11,657 bases of DNA from Candidatus Competibacteraceae bacterium (GTDB taxonomy: Bacteria > Pseudomonadota > Gammaproteobacteria > Competibacterales > Competibacteraceae), in NCBI GenBank assembly GCA_020445045.1, contig JAGRHI010000347.1, positions 1 to 11,657 of the forward strand. The letters are read 5' to 3'. Below the pieces are notes generated by a model that saw only the letters and a program-made list of their open reading frames with translations, did no database searches and was not told where the DNA came from. Of this stretch, positions 1 through 11,657 are shown piece by piece. The position numbers were made by a program, and so were the translations under genes. Every line of letters begins with the position of its first letter. Positions within the stretch are counted from its first letter, which is position 1.

Positions 1-21
1 CCTTCCAGGCGGTGGTCGTTC

Positions 22-97
22 ATTTTGATGTTTGGACCCCAGAACACTAAAAACAACTATTTTGATCTGGCTATTTTGACCCATCGAGCCAAATTGA
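22..97. repeat. Short direct repeats (ATTTTGA), possible insertion-sequence end
   Basis: The heptamer ATTTTGA occurs at 22-28, 59-65 and 73-79, with a related AAATTGA at 91-97. The copies at 57-65 and 71-79 share nine bases (CTATTTTGA) at a 14-bp period. Short degenerate repeats of this kind are typical of the termini of IS21-family elements, but no transposase of that family is visible and the window starts here. This is only a suggestion; the repeats are directly visible, the IS21 link is inference. Confidence 0.25.
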
Positions 98-140
98 GCC
101 TTCGCCGACCCCGGCATCCGGGCGTCCATCCCGAAACGGG

Positions 141-275
141 CTGAACGTCCGTGAGGCGGCGGCGCGCCTCAAGATCGGTAAGACCGCCCTCTACGCCGCC
201 CTGCAAGCCGGGAGAAGGAACCCCGCCAACCGGCGCGACGATGACCACGATCTACCCAGAAAAAATGTGATTTGA
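141..275 (+). pseudogene. Fragment of a MerR/excisionase-type helix-turn-helix gene
   Basis: The frame from 141 reads LNVREAAARLKIGKTALYAA followed by LQAGR, which matches the N-terminal helix-turn-helix pattern of small excisionase-like DNA-binding proteins (L-T-V-x-E-A-A-x-x-L-x-V-S-x-x-T-x-Y). No ATG or GTG precedes it in frame back to the stop at 63-65. After the helix-turn-helix the frame decays into an Arg/Asp-rich tail ending at 273-275. In the +1 frame the sequence ATMTTIYPEKM, ending at a stop at 268-270, resembles the wing or tail that normally follows this helix-turn-helix (R-x-x-I-Y-P-E-x). Together these suggest a start-less, frameshifted remnant. It could also be chance coding-like sequence. 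Confidence 0.35.
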
Positions 276-434
276 ATATTTCATTCCCAGTTGTTCCGCC
301 GCCGCCTGGATCACCGGTGTCGGGATCACGGACAATGCGGCGATCGGTTCCAGAATCTTGCGGCGTCGCAGCGCTTCCCGCCAGCGATGATCTTGCTTTG
401 GAGACAAGGCTTCGCCCGACTGTTGGTTACCAAG
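252..434 (-). pseudogene. Fragment resembling the N-terminus of a Mu/TniA-type transposase
   Basis: The minus-strand frame carries ALSPKQDHRWREALRRRKIL, then EPIAALSVIPTPVIQAAAEQ, then LGMK. From memory this pattern (W-x-x-A-x-R-R-x-x-I-x-x-P-I-A, about ten residues, then I-x-A-A-A-x-x-L-G) is the N-terminal helix-turn-helix region of DDE transposases of the Mu/TniA/TnsB type. Coding character stops abruptly after LGMK, with six unrelated residues and a stop at 252, and no start codon is visible upstream. Both ends therefore look truncated, and the rest of a roughly 500-700-residue transposase is absent. The fragment runs convergently into the helix-turn-helix remnant at 141-275, so about 250-285 may be an old insertion or deletion junction. 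Confidence 0.35.
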
Positions 435-455
435 GTACTGATGAGCTGGTGACGG

Positions 456-474
456 CGCGCGCCGGGAGCGCGCG
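456..474 (-). terminator. GC hairpin downstream of the 5'-nucleotidase gene
   Basis: A perfect 7-bp inverted repeat (CGCGCGC / GCGCGCG) with a 5-nt loop lies about 44 nt beyond the nucleotidase stop codon. No T-run follows on the minus strand, so it is not a classical intrinsic terminator. It may slow transcription or protect the mRNA end, or it may be a chance product of the GC-rich composition. Confidence 0.25.
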
Positions 475-517
475 GCGGGGACGGCGCAAGCAGCGGCCCG
501 ACGGTGAACCGACAACG

Positions 518-2260
518 TCACCGGGCCACAATGCGCCCCTCGACGCGTCGGACCAGCGGCGACTGCGTCTTGAAGGCCTCGACCAGCAGATCCAGATCCA
601 AAATCCCGGTGTCGCGGCAATAGCCGCCGGGCCGAGCGCAGGCCGCTTTCAGCATCGCATAGCCATCGCCGCCACTGGCCATATAACTGTTGATGGCGAT
701 CCGATAGTGGGCGGCCCGATCCACCGGCACGCCGTTCACCGTCAACGCCGTGACCCGGCCACCCGGTCGCAACGCCGCCGGGCACGGCGCCACCGCGCAG
801 TAGACCAGCGTCAAGCCGGCCACCTGCGGGAAGGCGCCCTCTCCCGGCTGAGAAACTCCCTGATCCAGCGTGGCGACCAGTTCCTCGCCCGTCAGGTCCA
901 GCACCACCAGGGTATTGCCGAAAGGCAGCACCGCCAAGGCGTGCTCGAAGGTCGCGTCACCGGCATTGAAACCGGCCCGGATACCGCCGCTGTTGACGAG
1001 GGCCGCCACCGCCTCATCCGACTGGGCCGCCGCCGTCCGCATCGTGTCGGCGATCAAATTGCCCAGCGGCATTTCCTGGGTGCGCAGGCCCGGTGTCCGG
1101 CCGCCGTCGAATACCATTCCGGCCCGCCCGATCACCACCTGGGCGAATCGGTCCATCGGCGCGCGGTAGCGTGCGACCCGCGCCTTGACCGCCGGGTCTT
1201 CCGGCGCGCGCTGCCGGCGACAGTCGACCGCGCCGCGCACGAAGGCGCAGCCGCGCACGAACATCGGGTCGGCTTGCCACTGGTGGATGATCCCGCGTTC
1301 GTCGAAGGCAACCTTCAGCCGCCCCAGCCAGCGCCCCCATTCGTAACCGCTGACCACCAGCACCGGCGCGCCATCGGCGCCGGCGGTCACCGTCGGATAG
1401 GGTCCCTTGACCCGCTCGCCCTGACCGGGCGCGACCGCCTCCACCGCCGCCGGGTCGCCCAGCAGGGCGTGATCGTGGCCAGACACGATGAGGTCGATGC
1501 CGCGCCAGCGCGGCGCCCGTTCCAGGTCGACCGGGTAGCCCGAGTGGGAGAGCAGGATGATTTTGTCGATCCCCGCCGCGCGCAGGCGATCGGCCTCCGT
1601 TTGCACGCTCGACACGGCGTCGAGAAAGCGGACGTGGGGGCCGGGGCTGGAAATCGTCGGAACGTCTTCCGTCACCACCCCCAGAATGCCGAACCGCTCG
1701 CCGCCCCGCTCCAACACCACGCTGGGCGCGAATAGCCCCCGCAACGCCGGTTCGGCGCTGACATCGATGTTGGTGACGACGATCGGCGGGCGCGGTTTCT
1801 CGGTGGGGTAGACGGTACCGGCAATCTCCACCGGCTCGCCGCGCAACGCCCGACCCAGTTCCGCCGGTCCCCGGTCGAACTCGTGATTACCCAGGGTGGT
1901 GGCGTCGTAACCCAGGGCGTTCAGCGCCATGATCTCGGCCGAACCTTTCCAGGCGTTGTAAAAGATCGTGCCCTGGAAATGGTCACCGGCATCGACCAGC
2001 AATACGTTCGGCTCGCTGTCCCGGATGGCGTCGATCAGCGTCTTGCGGCGGGCGATACCGCCCTGTTGCGGTCCCTGGTTGCCCGCCGACAGCTCGTCGT
2101 CGCGCGGAAAAGGCTCCAAGTGGCTGTGGGTGTCGTTGGTGTGCAGCAGGGTCAGGGTGATCGGGCGCGAAGGAGGGGCGCCGCTAAAACGGGCGCAGCC
2201 GTTCAAACTCGCGAGGCCCAGCGCCACGGCCAGCGCGAACGGCCCGATGGACTGGGTCAT
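518..2260 (-). CDS. 5'-nucleotidase / UshA-family metallophosphoesterase lipoprotein
   Basis: This 580-residue protein looks complete and is predicted to release phosphate from nucleotides or UDP-sugars outside the cytoplasm, for nucleoside and phosphate salvage. The N-terminus is a lipoprotein signal: a hydrophobic stretch (residues 6-19) then lipobox LNGC with Cys22. The calcineurin-like metal-binding motifs are all present: NDTHSH (Asp43, His45), DAGD (90-93), GNHEFD (124-129), LSHSGY and GHDH. The C-terminal 5'-nucleotidase domain follows, with PLGNLIAD, NSGGIR, LPFGN and SGGDGY, the usual substrate-binding segments. I chose the start at 2260 because GAGGAG lies 9 nt upstream and the signal peptide begins there; an in-frame ATG at 2293 would add 11 charged residues before the signal. 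The gene is divergent from the NACHT operon and probably unrelated to it. The exact substrate (5'-nucleotides, 2',3'-cyclic nucleotides, UDP-sugars) cannot be told from sequence. Confidence 0.93.
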   Translation of the reverse strand: MTQSIGPFALAVALGLASLNGCARFSGAPPSRPITLTLLHTNDTHSHLEPFPRDDELSAGNQGPQQGGIARRKTLIDAIRDSEPNVLLVDAGDHFQGTIFYNAWKGSAEIMALNALGYDATTLGNHEFDRGPAELGRALRGEPVEIAGTVYPTEKPRPPIVVTNIDVSAEPALRGLFAPSVVLERGGERFGILGVVTEDVPTISSPGPHVRFLDAVSSVQTEADRLRAAGIDKIILLSHSGYPVDLERAPRWRGIDLIVSGHDHALLGDPAAVEAVAPGQGERVKGPYPTVTAGADGAPVLVVSGYEWGRWLGRLKVAFDERGIIHQWQADPMFVRGCAFVRGAVDCRRQRAPEDPAVKARVARYRAPMDRFAQVVIGRAGMVFDGGRTPGLRTQEMPLGNLIADTMRTAAAQSDEAVAALVNSGGIRAGFNAGDATFEHALAVLPFGNTLVVLDLTGEELVATLDQGVSQPGEGAFPQVAGLTLVYCAVAPCPAALRPGGRVTALTVNGVPVDRAAHYRIAINSYMASGGDGYAMLKAACARPGGYCRDTGILDLDLLVEAFKTQSPLVRRVEGRIVAR

Positions 2261-2269
2261 GTTCGTTTT

Positions 2270-2275
2270 CTCCTC
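2270..2275 (-). promoter_or_regulatory. Ribosome binding site of the 5'-nucleotidase gene
   Basis: GAGGAG on the minus strand sits 9 nt before the ATG at 2260-2258. It decides that start over the in-frame ATG at 2293. It overlaps the stop codon of the PIN-domain remnant (2274-2276), so the two were probably cotranscribed or became fused by a deletion. Confidence 0.75.
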
Positions 2276-2375
2276 AAGGGCTTGGACCGCCATCTTCGGC
2301 GGCGACGATCAACGCATCGTACCTCGAAAACCCATAACGTTCCGCGATGCTTGCCGAGAGTCGAACAGGCGGATT
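2274..2375 (-). pseudogene. C-terminal scrap of a PIN-domain (VapC-like) gene
   Basis: The minus-strand frame reads SASIAERYGFSRYDALIVAA before running into EDGGPSP and a stop at 2274. The stretch IAERYGFS-x-YDALIVAA is the well-known C-terminal signature of VapC-type PIN ribonucleases, whose Asp helps bind metal. In intact genes it is followed by A-L-x-A-G-C-x-x-L-Y-S-E-D-M-x-D-G; here VAA is joined directly to EDGG, as if about a dozen residues were deleted. The frame stays open upstream to an ATG at 2535-2537, but that part shows no PIN N-terminal motif (no D-T-N-V) and I do not recognise it. No antitoxin is visible. I call it a remnant, possibly of a degraded toxin-antitoxin pair. Confidence 0.45.
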
Positions 2376-2460
2376 TCCACACCGGAAGACGGCGGGGACG
2401 GCGAGCGGCTGTCTCGAAGCGTTCACGCCGTTGATTCCCGACACCGTTTCGGCTAAACCA

Positions 2461-2498
2461 GCATCGATGCCGGCGGCCAAACCGAACCGCGCGGTTTG
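2461..2498. repeat. Palindromes in the gap between the divergent genes
   Basis: The stretch 2376-2583 has no gene I can support. It contains two perfect palindromes, GCATCGATGC (2461-2470) and AACCGCGCGGTT (2485-2496). The second overlaps an inverted repeat, CAAACCG (2478-2484) with CGGTTTG (2492-2498). They lie 86-123 nt upstream of the NACHT gene start and could be an operator for it, or just composition. I see no convincing -35/-10 pair: TTGACG at 2496-2501 has no -10 partner at proper spacing. Confidence 0.25.
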
Positions 2499-2568
2499 AC
2501 GCCGTTGGGATCGATTCGCCCGACGGCGCCGGCCCATTCGATCGACCGTCGATCACGTCGTGACGAAC

Positions 2569-2574
2569 AGGTGG
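2569..2574 (+). promoter_or_regulatory. Ribosome binding site setting the GTG start at 2584
   Basis: AGGTGG lies 9 nt before GTG 2584-2586. The earlier in-frame GTG at 2560 has no Shine-Dalgarno-like sequence upstream. Starting at 2584 gives M-Q-S-K-K-I-F-L-A-S-S, with the first beta strand right at the N-terminus, as is usual for DUF4062-type proteins. Confidence 0.55.
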
Positions 2575-2583
2575 ACCGCCATC

Positions 2584-5902
<3,319 letters not shown>

Positions 5903-5913
<11 letters not shown>

Positions 5914-5947
5914 GCTGCTGATTTCTAACCTCCTGATTTCTGGGGGG
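5903..5947 (+). repeat. Three degenerate 15-bp tandem repeats across the stop codon
   Basis: CTGAATTCT (5903), CTGATTTCT (5918) and CTGATTTCT (5933) recur exactly every 15 bp, the units differing mainly in their last six bases. The stop codon TGA (5911-5913) lies inside the first unit. The first unit and most of the second are repeated after the second NACHT-FGE gene (11633-11657). They lie between the adenine-free VR tail and the strong hairpin. Confidence 0.6.
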
Positions 5948-5955
5948 GATGGGGT

Positions 5956-5986
5956 CCGGGGAAAGGGGCGAAGCCCCCTTCCCCGG
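5956..5986 (+). promoter_or_regulatory. Strong GC-rich hairpin after VR1 (possible DGR target hairpin or attenuator)
   Basis: The arms CCGGGGAAAGGGGC (5956-5969) and GCCCCCTTCCCCGG (5973-5986) form a 14-bp stem with one A-C mismatch and a GAA loop. It starts 42 nt after the NACHT stop codon and ends 34 nt before the TPR start. In the Bordetella phage DGR, a GC-rich hairpin or cruciform just downstream of the variable region is needed for target recognition, so the position is suggestive. No T-run follows (CGATTACC), which argues against an intrinsic terminator. An operon-internal attenuator or mRNA-stabilising hairpin is the alternative. Confidence 0.65.
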
Positions 5987-6020
5987 CCGATTACCAAAAA
6001 ATACAGTCGTCAGAGCCAAT

Positions 6021-8246
6021 ATGAACAATGCCCTTAACCTCATCCTCAAAACCATCGTTCTCCTTGCCGGGCTGTTCGGTTTGGTGCTCGTACTGCAAAA
6101 ACAACTGTTGTCGCTGGAAATCGTCGCTTATGTCGGTTTGGTGGGCATCTACCCGCTCACCTATTTGGCCTATTTGGGCTTCGGCGCTCAAGCACAGCAA
6201 AAGCGCCTGCGGGACGACTTTCGGTTGCTGGGGTTGGCGCGAGAGGAGGAGCTGGAGGAAACCGTCGCCAAACTCTACCGGACGGTCTACAACCCTTTCC
6301 AATTCGTTGTCTACATCGCCCTGATCGTGCTCGAATCCCTATTGATTCTATGGGGTTATCAGCACTGTAAACCGAGCGCCGTCCCATGTTTCGACTTCGT
6401 CGGCCCGCAAGCCATGCAACTGGTGTTCTACAGCTATCTGGGCGCCTTCGTTTTCTCGGTCCAGGAACTGATCCGGCGCTACAACACCTTCGATCTGCAA
6501 CCCCAGGTCTACAGCTCCATCCTCGTGCGCATCCTGATCGCCGCCGCCATCACCTTTGCCGGCGCTTCCTTCATCCTGTCGGGCGGCGAACAAGGCAGCG
6601 GCGCGACCGATACGGCCGGCGATCCGCAAGTTTGGGCGCAGGTATTGGCTTTCTCGATCGGCATCTTCCCCACCCAAGGCATCCGCTGGCTGGTACAGCA
6701 GGCGGATCGCATCCTGAACCCGACCGCCACGCCGACGAGCGAACTGCCGCTCCGGGAAGTGCTGGGAATCAGCACCTGGCACGAGGCGCGTTTGGGGCAA
6801 ATGGGCATCGACGACGCCCAAAATCTGGCTACGGTCGATATCCGCCGCTTATTGTTGACCACCCAGTTCGACACTCAGGAAATAACCAACTGGATCGACC
6901 AGGCGATTCTGTACGTCAAGGTTGGCGCCAGGATCCAGCGCTTTCGAGAAGTGAAGATCGCCAGTTGCTACGAACTGTGGGCGGCGCTAAGCCGCTTATC
7001 GACGAACGCGCCACTGCAATTGAGCGACGCGGAACGAAACGAGCGGCTGGAGGCCCGCAAACGCCTGGCGCTGGCGCTGGGGATGGCGGACGCGGACGAG
7101 CTGGAACGGCTTGCGGATTGCACCAACTTTCCCAATTACTCACACATCGCCGAGTATTACGCGCGCAGTTCCATGGTGGCGCGGCGCCGCGCCAATCTAG
7201 GAATGGAAATCCTACTCGGCGATATCGTCGAGTCCGATCCTCAACGCGCCATCGAAGACGGCGAGCGCCTGTTATCACAGAATCCAAATAACGCGGAATT
7301 GCTCAACAGCCTGGGTTCGGCGTATCACCGGCTGGGACGACTGGAGGAAGCGTTCGCGGCGTACACCCGGGCGATCGAACTCGATGATCGGTTGGTCGAA
7401 GCCTACGTCCGCCGCAGCTTGGTCAACATCGACGAAGGCCGCTACCAGGAGGCCATTCGCGATTGCACCGACGCCATCAACCTCGCTCGCAACCACGCGC
7501 AAGCTTTCAACAACCGTGGCCTGGCTTACATGACAATCGGCTATCTGGACCGGGCCTTGGAAGATTTGGACGAAGCCCTGCGCTTGGACGACCGCTTGGC
7601 CAGCGCCTACCTCAATCGGGGCGTGACCTACAACGCTCAAAACGACTTCGCCCGCGCGCTTCAGGACTTCGAACGAGCCTACTTGTTGGGCCATCGCGTG
7701 GCGGAACTTTGGCTGGCCTGGGGCATTGCCCTGATCGGCACGGAACAGTACCAACCGGCCATCGAAAAGCTATCCCGGGCTGTCCTATGCGAGGTCGATT
7801 TGGCGAATACCTACGCGAAACGCGGCTACGCTTACTTGCAGCTCAATTATTACCGGCAGGCTCGCAACGACCTGACCATCGCGCGGGACAAGGACCCGCG
7901 GCGATTCGAAGCCCATCACAATCTCGGTTTGCTGGAAGCGCGGCTGAACAACTTTCCGGCCGCGATCGACCACTATCGAAAGGCGCTCGCCATCGCCGAG
8001 AATCAGTTCGTCACTCGCTACAACCTGGCGTTGGCGTATTATCGATCCGGCAACATCGCCGAAGCGCGGGCCGAATTCGAGCGCGTCCTCGCCGGCGCAT
8101 CGCCGGATTCGATGGAAGCGCGTCAAGCGCGCATTCAGTTGTCTCTGCCGGCCGGAAGAAGCACAAGCACCCCGTCCGGCGGCGAAAAAACCGTGGAGGA
8201 ACGTCAGCATGACGAAACAGACGACAGACTGGCCAGCGACCAGTAG
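6021..8246 (+). CDS. Membrane-anchored TPR-repeat protein
   Basis: This is a 741-residue protein with a membrane N-terminal half and a TPR C-terminal half. Hydrophobic segments lie at about 5-25, 32-55, 93-113, 131-150, 167-187 and 204-225, about six transmembrane helices. Residues 248-300 (LGISTWHEARLGQMGI, then DDAQNLATVDIRRLL) look like a helix-hairpin-helix or SAM-like module. From about 405 to 692 there are roughly eight TPR units, for example AFNNRGLAYMTIGYLDRALE and RYNLALAYYRSGNIAEARAE. TPRs bind protein partners, here presumably the NACHT proteins or the small Gly-repeat protein at the membrane. I use ATG 6021; the in-frame ATG at 5949 would put the strong hairpin inside the gene and add a charged leader before the first membrane helix. 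The Shine-Dalgarno is weak. The 3' end overlaps the next gene by 38 nt, implying translational coupling. I recognise no enzymatic domain; a membrane effector or scaffold role is inferred from context. Confidence 0.85.
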   Translation: MNNALNLILKTIVLLAGLFGLVLVLQKQLLSLEIVAYVGLVGIYPLTYLAYLGFGAQAQQKRLRDDFRLLGLAREEELEETVAKLYRTVYNPFQFVVYIALIVLESLLILWGYQHCKPSAVPCFDFVGPQAMQLVFYSYLGAFVFSVQELIRRYNTFDLQPQVYSSILVRILIAAAITFAGASFILSGGEQGSGATDTAGDPQVWAQVLAFSIGIFPTQGIRWLVQQADRILNPTATPTSELPLREVLGISTWHEARLGQMGIDDAQNLATVDIRRLLLTTQFDTQEITNWIDQAILYVKVGARIQRFREVKIASCYELWAALSRLSTNAPLQLSDAERNERLEARKRLALALGMADADELERLADCTNFPNYSHIAEYYARSSMVARRRANLGMEILLGDIVESDPQRAIEDGERLLSQNPNNAELLNSLGSAYHRLGRLEEAFAAYTRAIELDDRLVEAYVRRSLVNIDEGRYQEAIRDCTDAINLARNHAQAFNNRGLAYMTIGYLDRALEDLDEALRLDDRLASAYLNRGVTYNAQNDFARALQDFERAYLLGHRVAELWLAWGIALIGTEQYQPAIEKLSRAVLCEVDLANTYAKRGYAYLQLNYYRQARNDLTIARDKDPRRFEAHHNLGLLEARLNNFPAAIDHYRKALAIAENQFVTRYNLALAYYRSGNIAEARAEFERVLAGASPDSMEARQARIQLSLPAGRSTSTPSGGEKTVEERQHDETDDRLASDQ

Positions 8247-8712
8247 CGATGGCAAACCCCAAAAGAGCGTGTCGGTGAAGGGCAGCATCCGGTTCGGCGA
8301 TCACGCCCAGGACGTGACCATCGGCCAAAAATCGGTGATCGACACCGGCGGCGGGGCCTACATCGGCGGCCAGGTCAACACCGGCGGCGGGGCCTTTGTC
8401 GGCCGGGATCAGTTGACCGTGAGTGGCTCGGAAAGCGTCAGCCTGGCGGAACTCCGGGCGCGGGTGGCCGAATTGGAGCGTTTGCTCCAACAGGTCAAGC
8501 TCCCGGCCGAGATCGGCGAAATCGTGGAAGGTGATTTGGAAGTGGTGAAGCGGCAAGTGGCCCAGGACGCGCCCAAGGGCGCCCTCGTCAAGAACCGCCT
8601 GGGCAGCCTCAAGGACCTGCTGAGCGGCGCGGAAACCGCGACGGGGCTGGGGGAAAGAATCGTGGCGGTGCTCGGCAAGGCCACGCAACTGGCGGGGCTG
8701 TTGTTTCCTTGA
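8209..8712 (+). CDS. Small Gly-rich repeat / coiled-coil protein (putative adaptor)
   Basis: This 167-residue protein has no signal peptide or convincing membrane anchor. Residues about 44-68 carry the Gly-rich double repeat DTGGGAYIGG-x-V-N-TGGGAFVGRDQ shared with both NACHT proteins. A coiled coil follows (about 79-96, AELRARVAELERLLQQV), then a helical C-terminal half containing PKGALVKNRLGSLKDLLSG and a hydrophobic end (VLGKATQLAGLLFP). The start at 8209 is supported by GGAGGA (8195-8200), 8 nt upstream. It overlaps the TPR gene by 38 nt and ends 30 nt before the second NACHT gene, so it is translated as part of the same unit. I know similar small proteins next to bacterial NACHT/STAND genes but no established function. 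The repeat suggests that it oligomerises with, or docks onto, the NACHT proteins. It is not an Avd-type DGR accessory protein as far as I can see. Confidence 0.82.
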   Translation: MTKQTTDWPATSSDGKPQKSVSVKGSIRFGDHAQDVTIGQKSVIDTGGGAYIGGQVNTGGGAFVGRDQLTVSGSESVSLAELRARVAELERLLQQVKLPAEIGEIVEGDLEVVKRQVAQDAPKGALVKNRLGSLKDLLSGAETATGLGERIVAVLGKATQLAGLLFP

Positions 8713-8742
8713 GGGAAGTGATCGGGAGGAGTGTAGACGGCC

Positions 8743-11643
<2,901 letters not shown>

Positions 11644-11657
11644 GCTGCTGATTTCTA

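Noticed and set aside
272..1735. Long plus-strand open frame (487 codons) antisense to the 5'-nucleotidase
   Set aside because: Its translation is Arg/His/Ala-rich low-complexity sequence typical of an antisense frame in GC-rich DNA, and the opposite strand encodes a complete motif-bearing enzyme.
2347..2499. Possible 50-residue plus-strand gene (ATG 2347 to stop 2499)
   Set aside because: There is no ribosome binding site, its composition is non-specific, and it overlaps antisense the PIN-like fragment and the palindromes.
2560..2583. Upstream GTG (2560) as the start of the first NACHT gene
   Set aside because: No Shine-Dalgarno sequence precedes it, whereas GTG 2584 has AGGTGG at a 9-nt spacing and places the DUF4062 domain at the N-terminus. 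It cannot be excluded.
5956..5986. Hairpin after the first NACHT gene as an intrinsic terminator
   Set aside because: No run of T follows the stem, and three same-strand genes with tight spacing follow. A target hairpin or attenuator is more likely.
8209..8712. The 167-aa gene as a DGR accessory (Avd-type) protein
   Set aside because: Avd proteins are compact four-helix bundles of about 120 residues. This protein starts with Gly-rich beta-type repeats and carries the repeat of its NACHT neighbours, so an adaptor role fits better.

Overview
The window comes from a GC-rich bacterial chromosome, most plausibly a proteobacterium. A gammaproteobacterium of the purple-sulfur/Competibacter type is my guess from protein style only (low confidence). 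It has two parts.

The left part (1-2583) holds one intact housekeeping gene on the minus strand. This is a lipoprotein of the 5'-nucleotidase/UshA family (518-2260). It is flanked by apparent gene wreckage: a helix-turn-helix fragment (141-275, +), a fragment resembling the N-terminus of a Mu/TniA-type transposase (252-434, -), and the C-terminal scrap of a PIN-domain (VapC-like) gene (2274-2375, -).

The right part (2584 to the window end) is a tight four-gene plus-strand operon that looks like a conflict or self/non-self recognition system. The order is: (i) a 1109-aa DUF4062-like + Gly-rich repeat + NACHT NTPase + FGE-sulfatase (C-type-lectin fold) protein; (ii) a 741-aa protein with about six membrane segments and a long TPR array; (iii) a 167-aa Gly-rich repeat/coiled-coil protein overlapping gene ii by 38 nt; (iv) a 966-aa coiled coil + Gly-rich repeat + NACHT + FGE protein. 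Three of the four proteins share the same Gly-rich signature (about TGGG-x-x-x-x-G-x-V-x-TGGG-x-x-x-GRD), which suggests co-assembly.

The strongest signal is at the 3' ends of the two NACHT-FGE genes. They align without gaps for 947 nt at a constant offset of 5730. About 90% identity with mainly third-position changes (28 of 47) runs over 5221-5700. A 69-nt island (5800-5868 / 11530-11598) then has 19 differences, 18 of them at codon positions 1 or 2. After that comes a nearly identical, adenine-free 31-nt tail that continues past the stop codon. This is the footprint of variable regions written by a diversity-generating retroelement (DGR). A 14-bp GC-rich hairpin 42 nt after the first stop fits the downstream hairpin known at DGR targets. 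No reverse transcriptase or template repeat lies in the window, so if the reading is right they lie beyond 11657 or elsewhere. My working model is that the hypervariable lectin-like domains sense ligands, the NACHT modules act as switches, and the DUF4062 domain and/or membrane TPR protein relay or execute the response.
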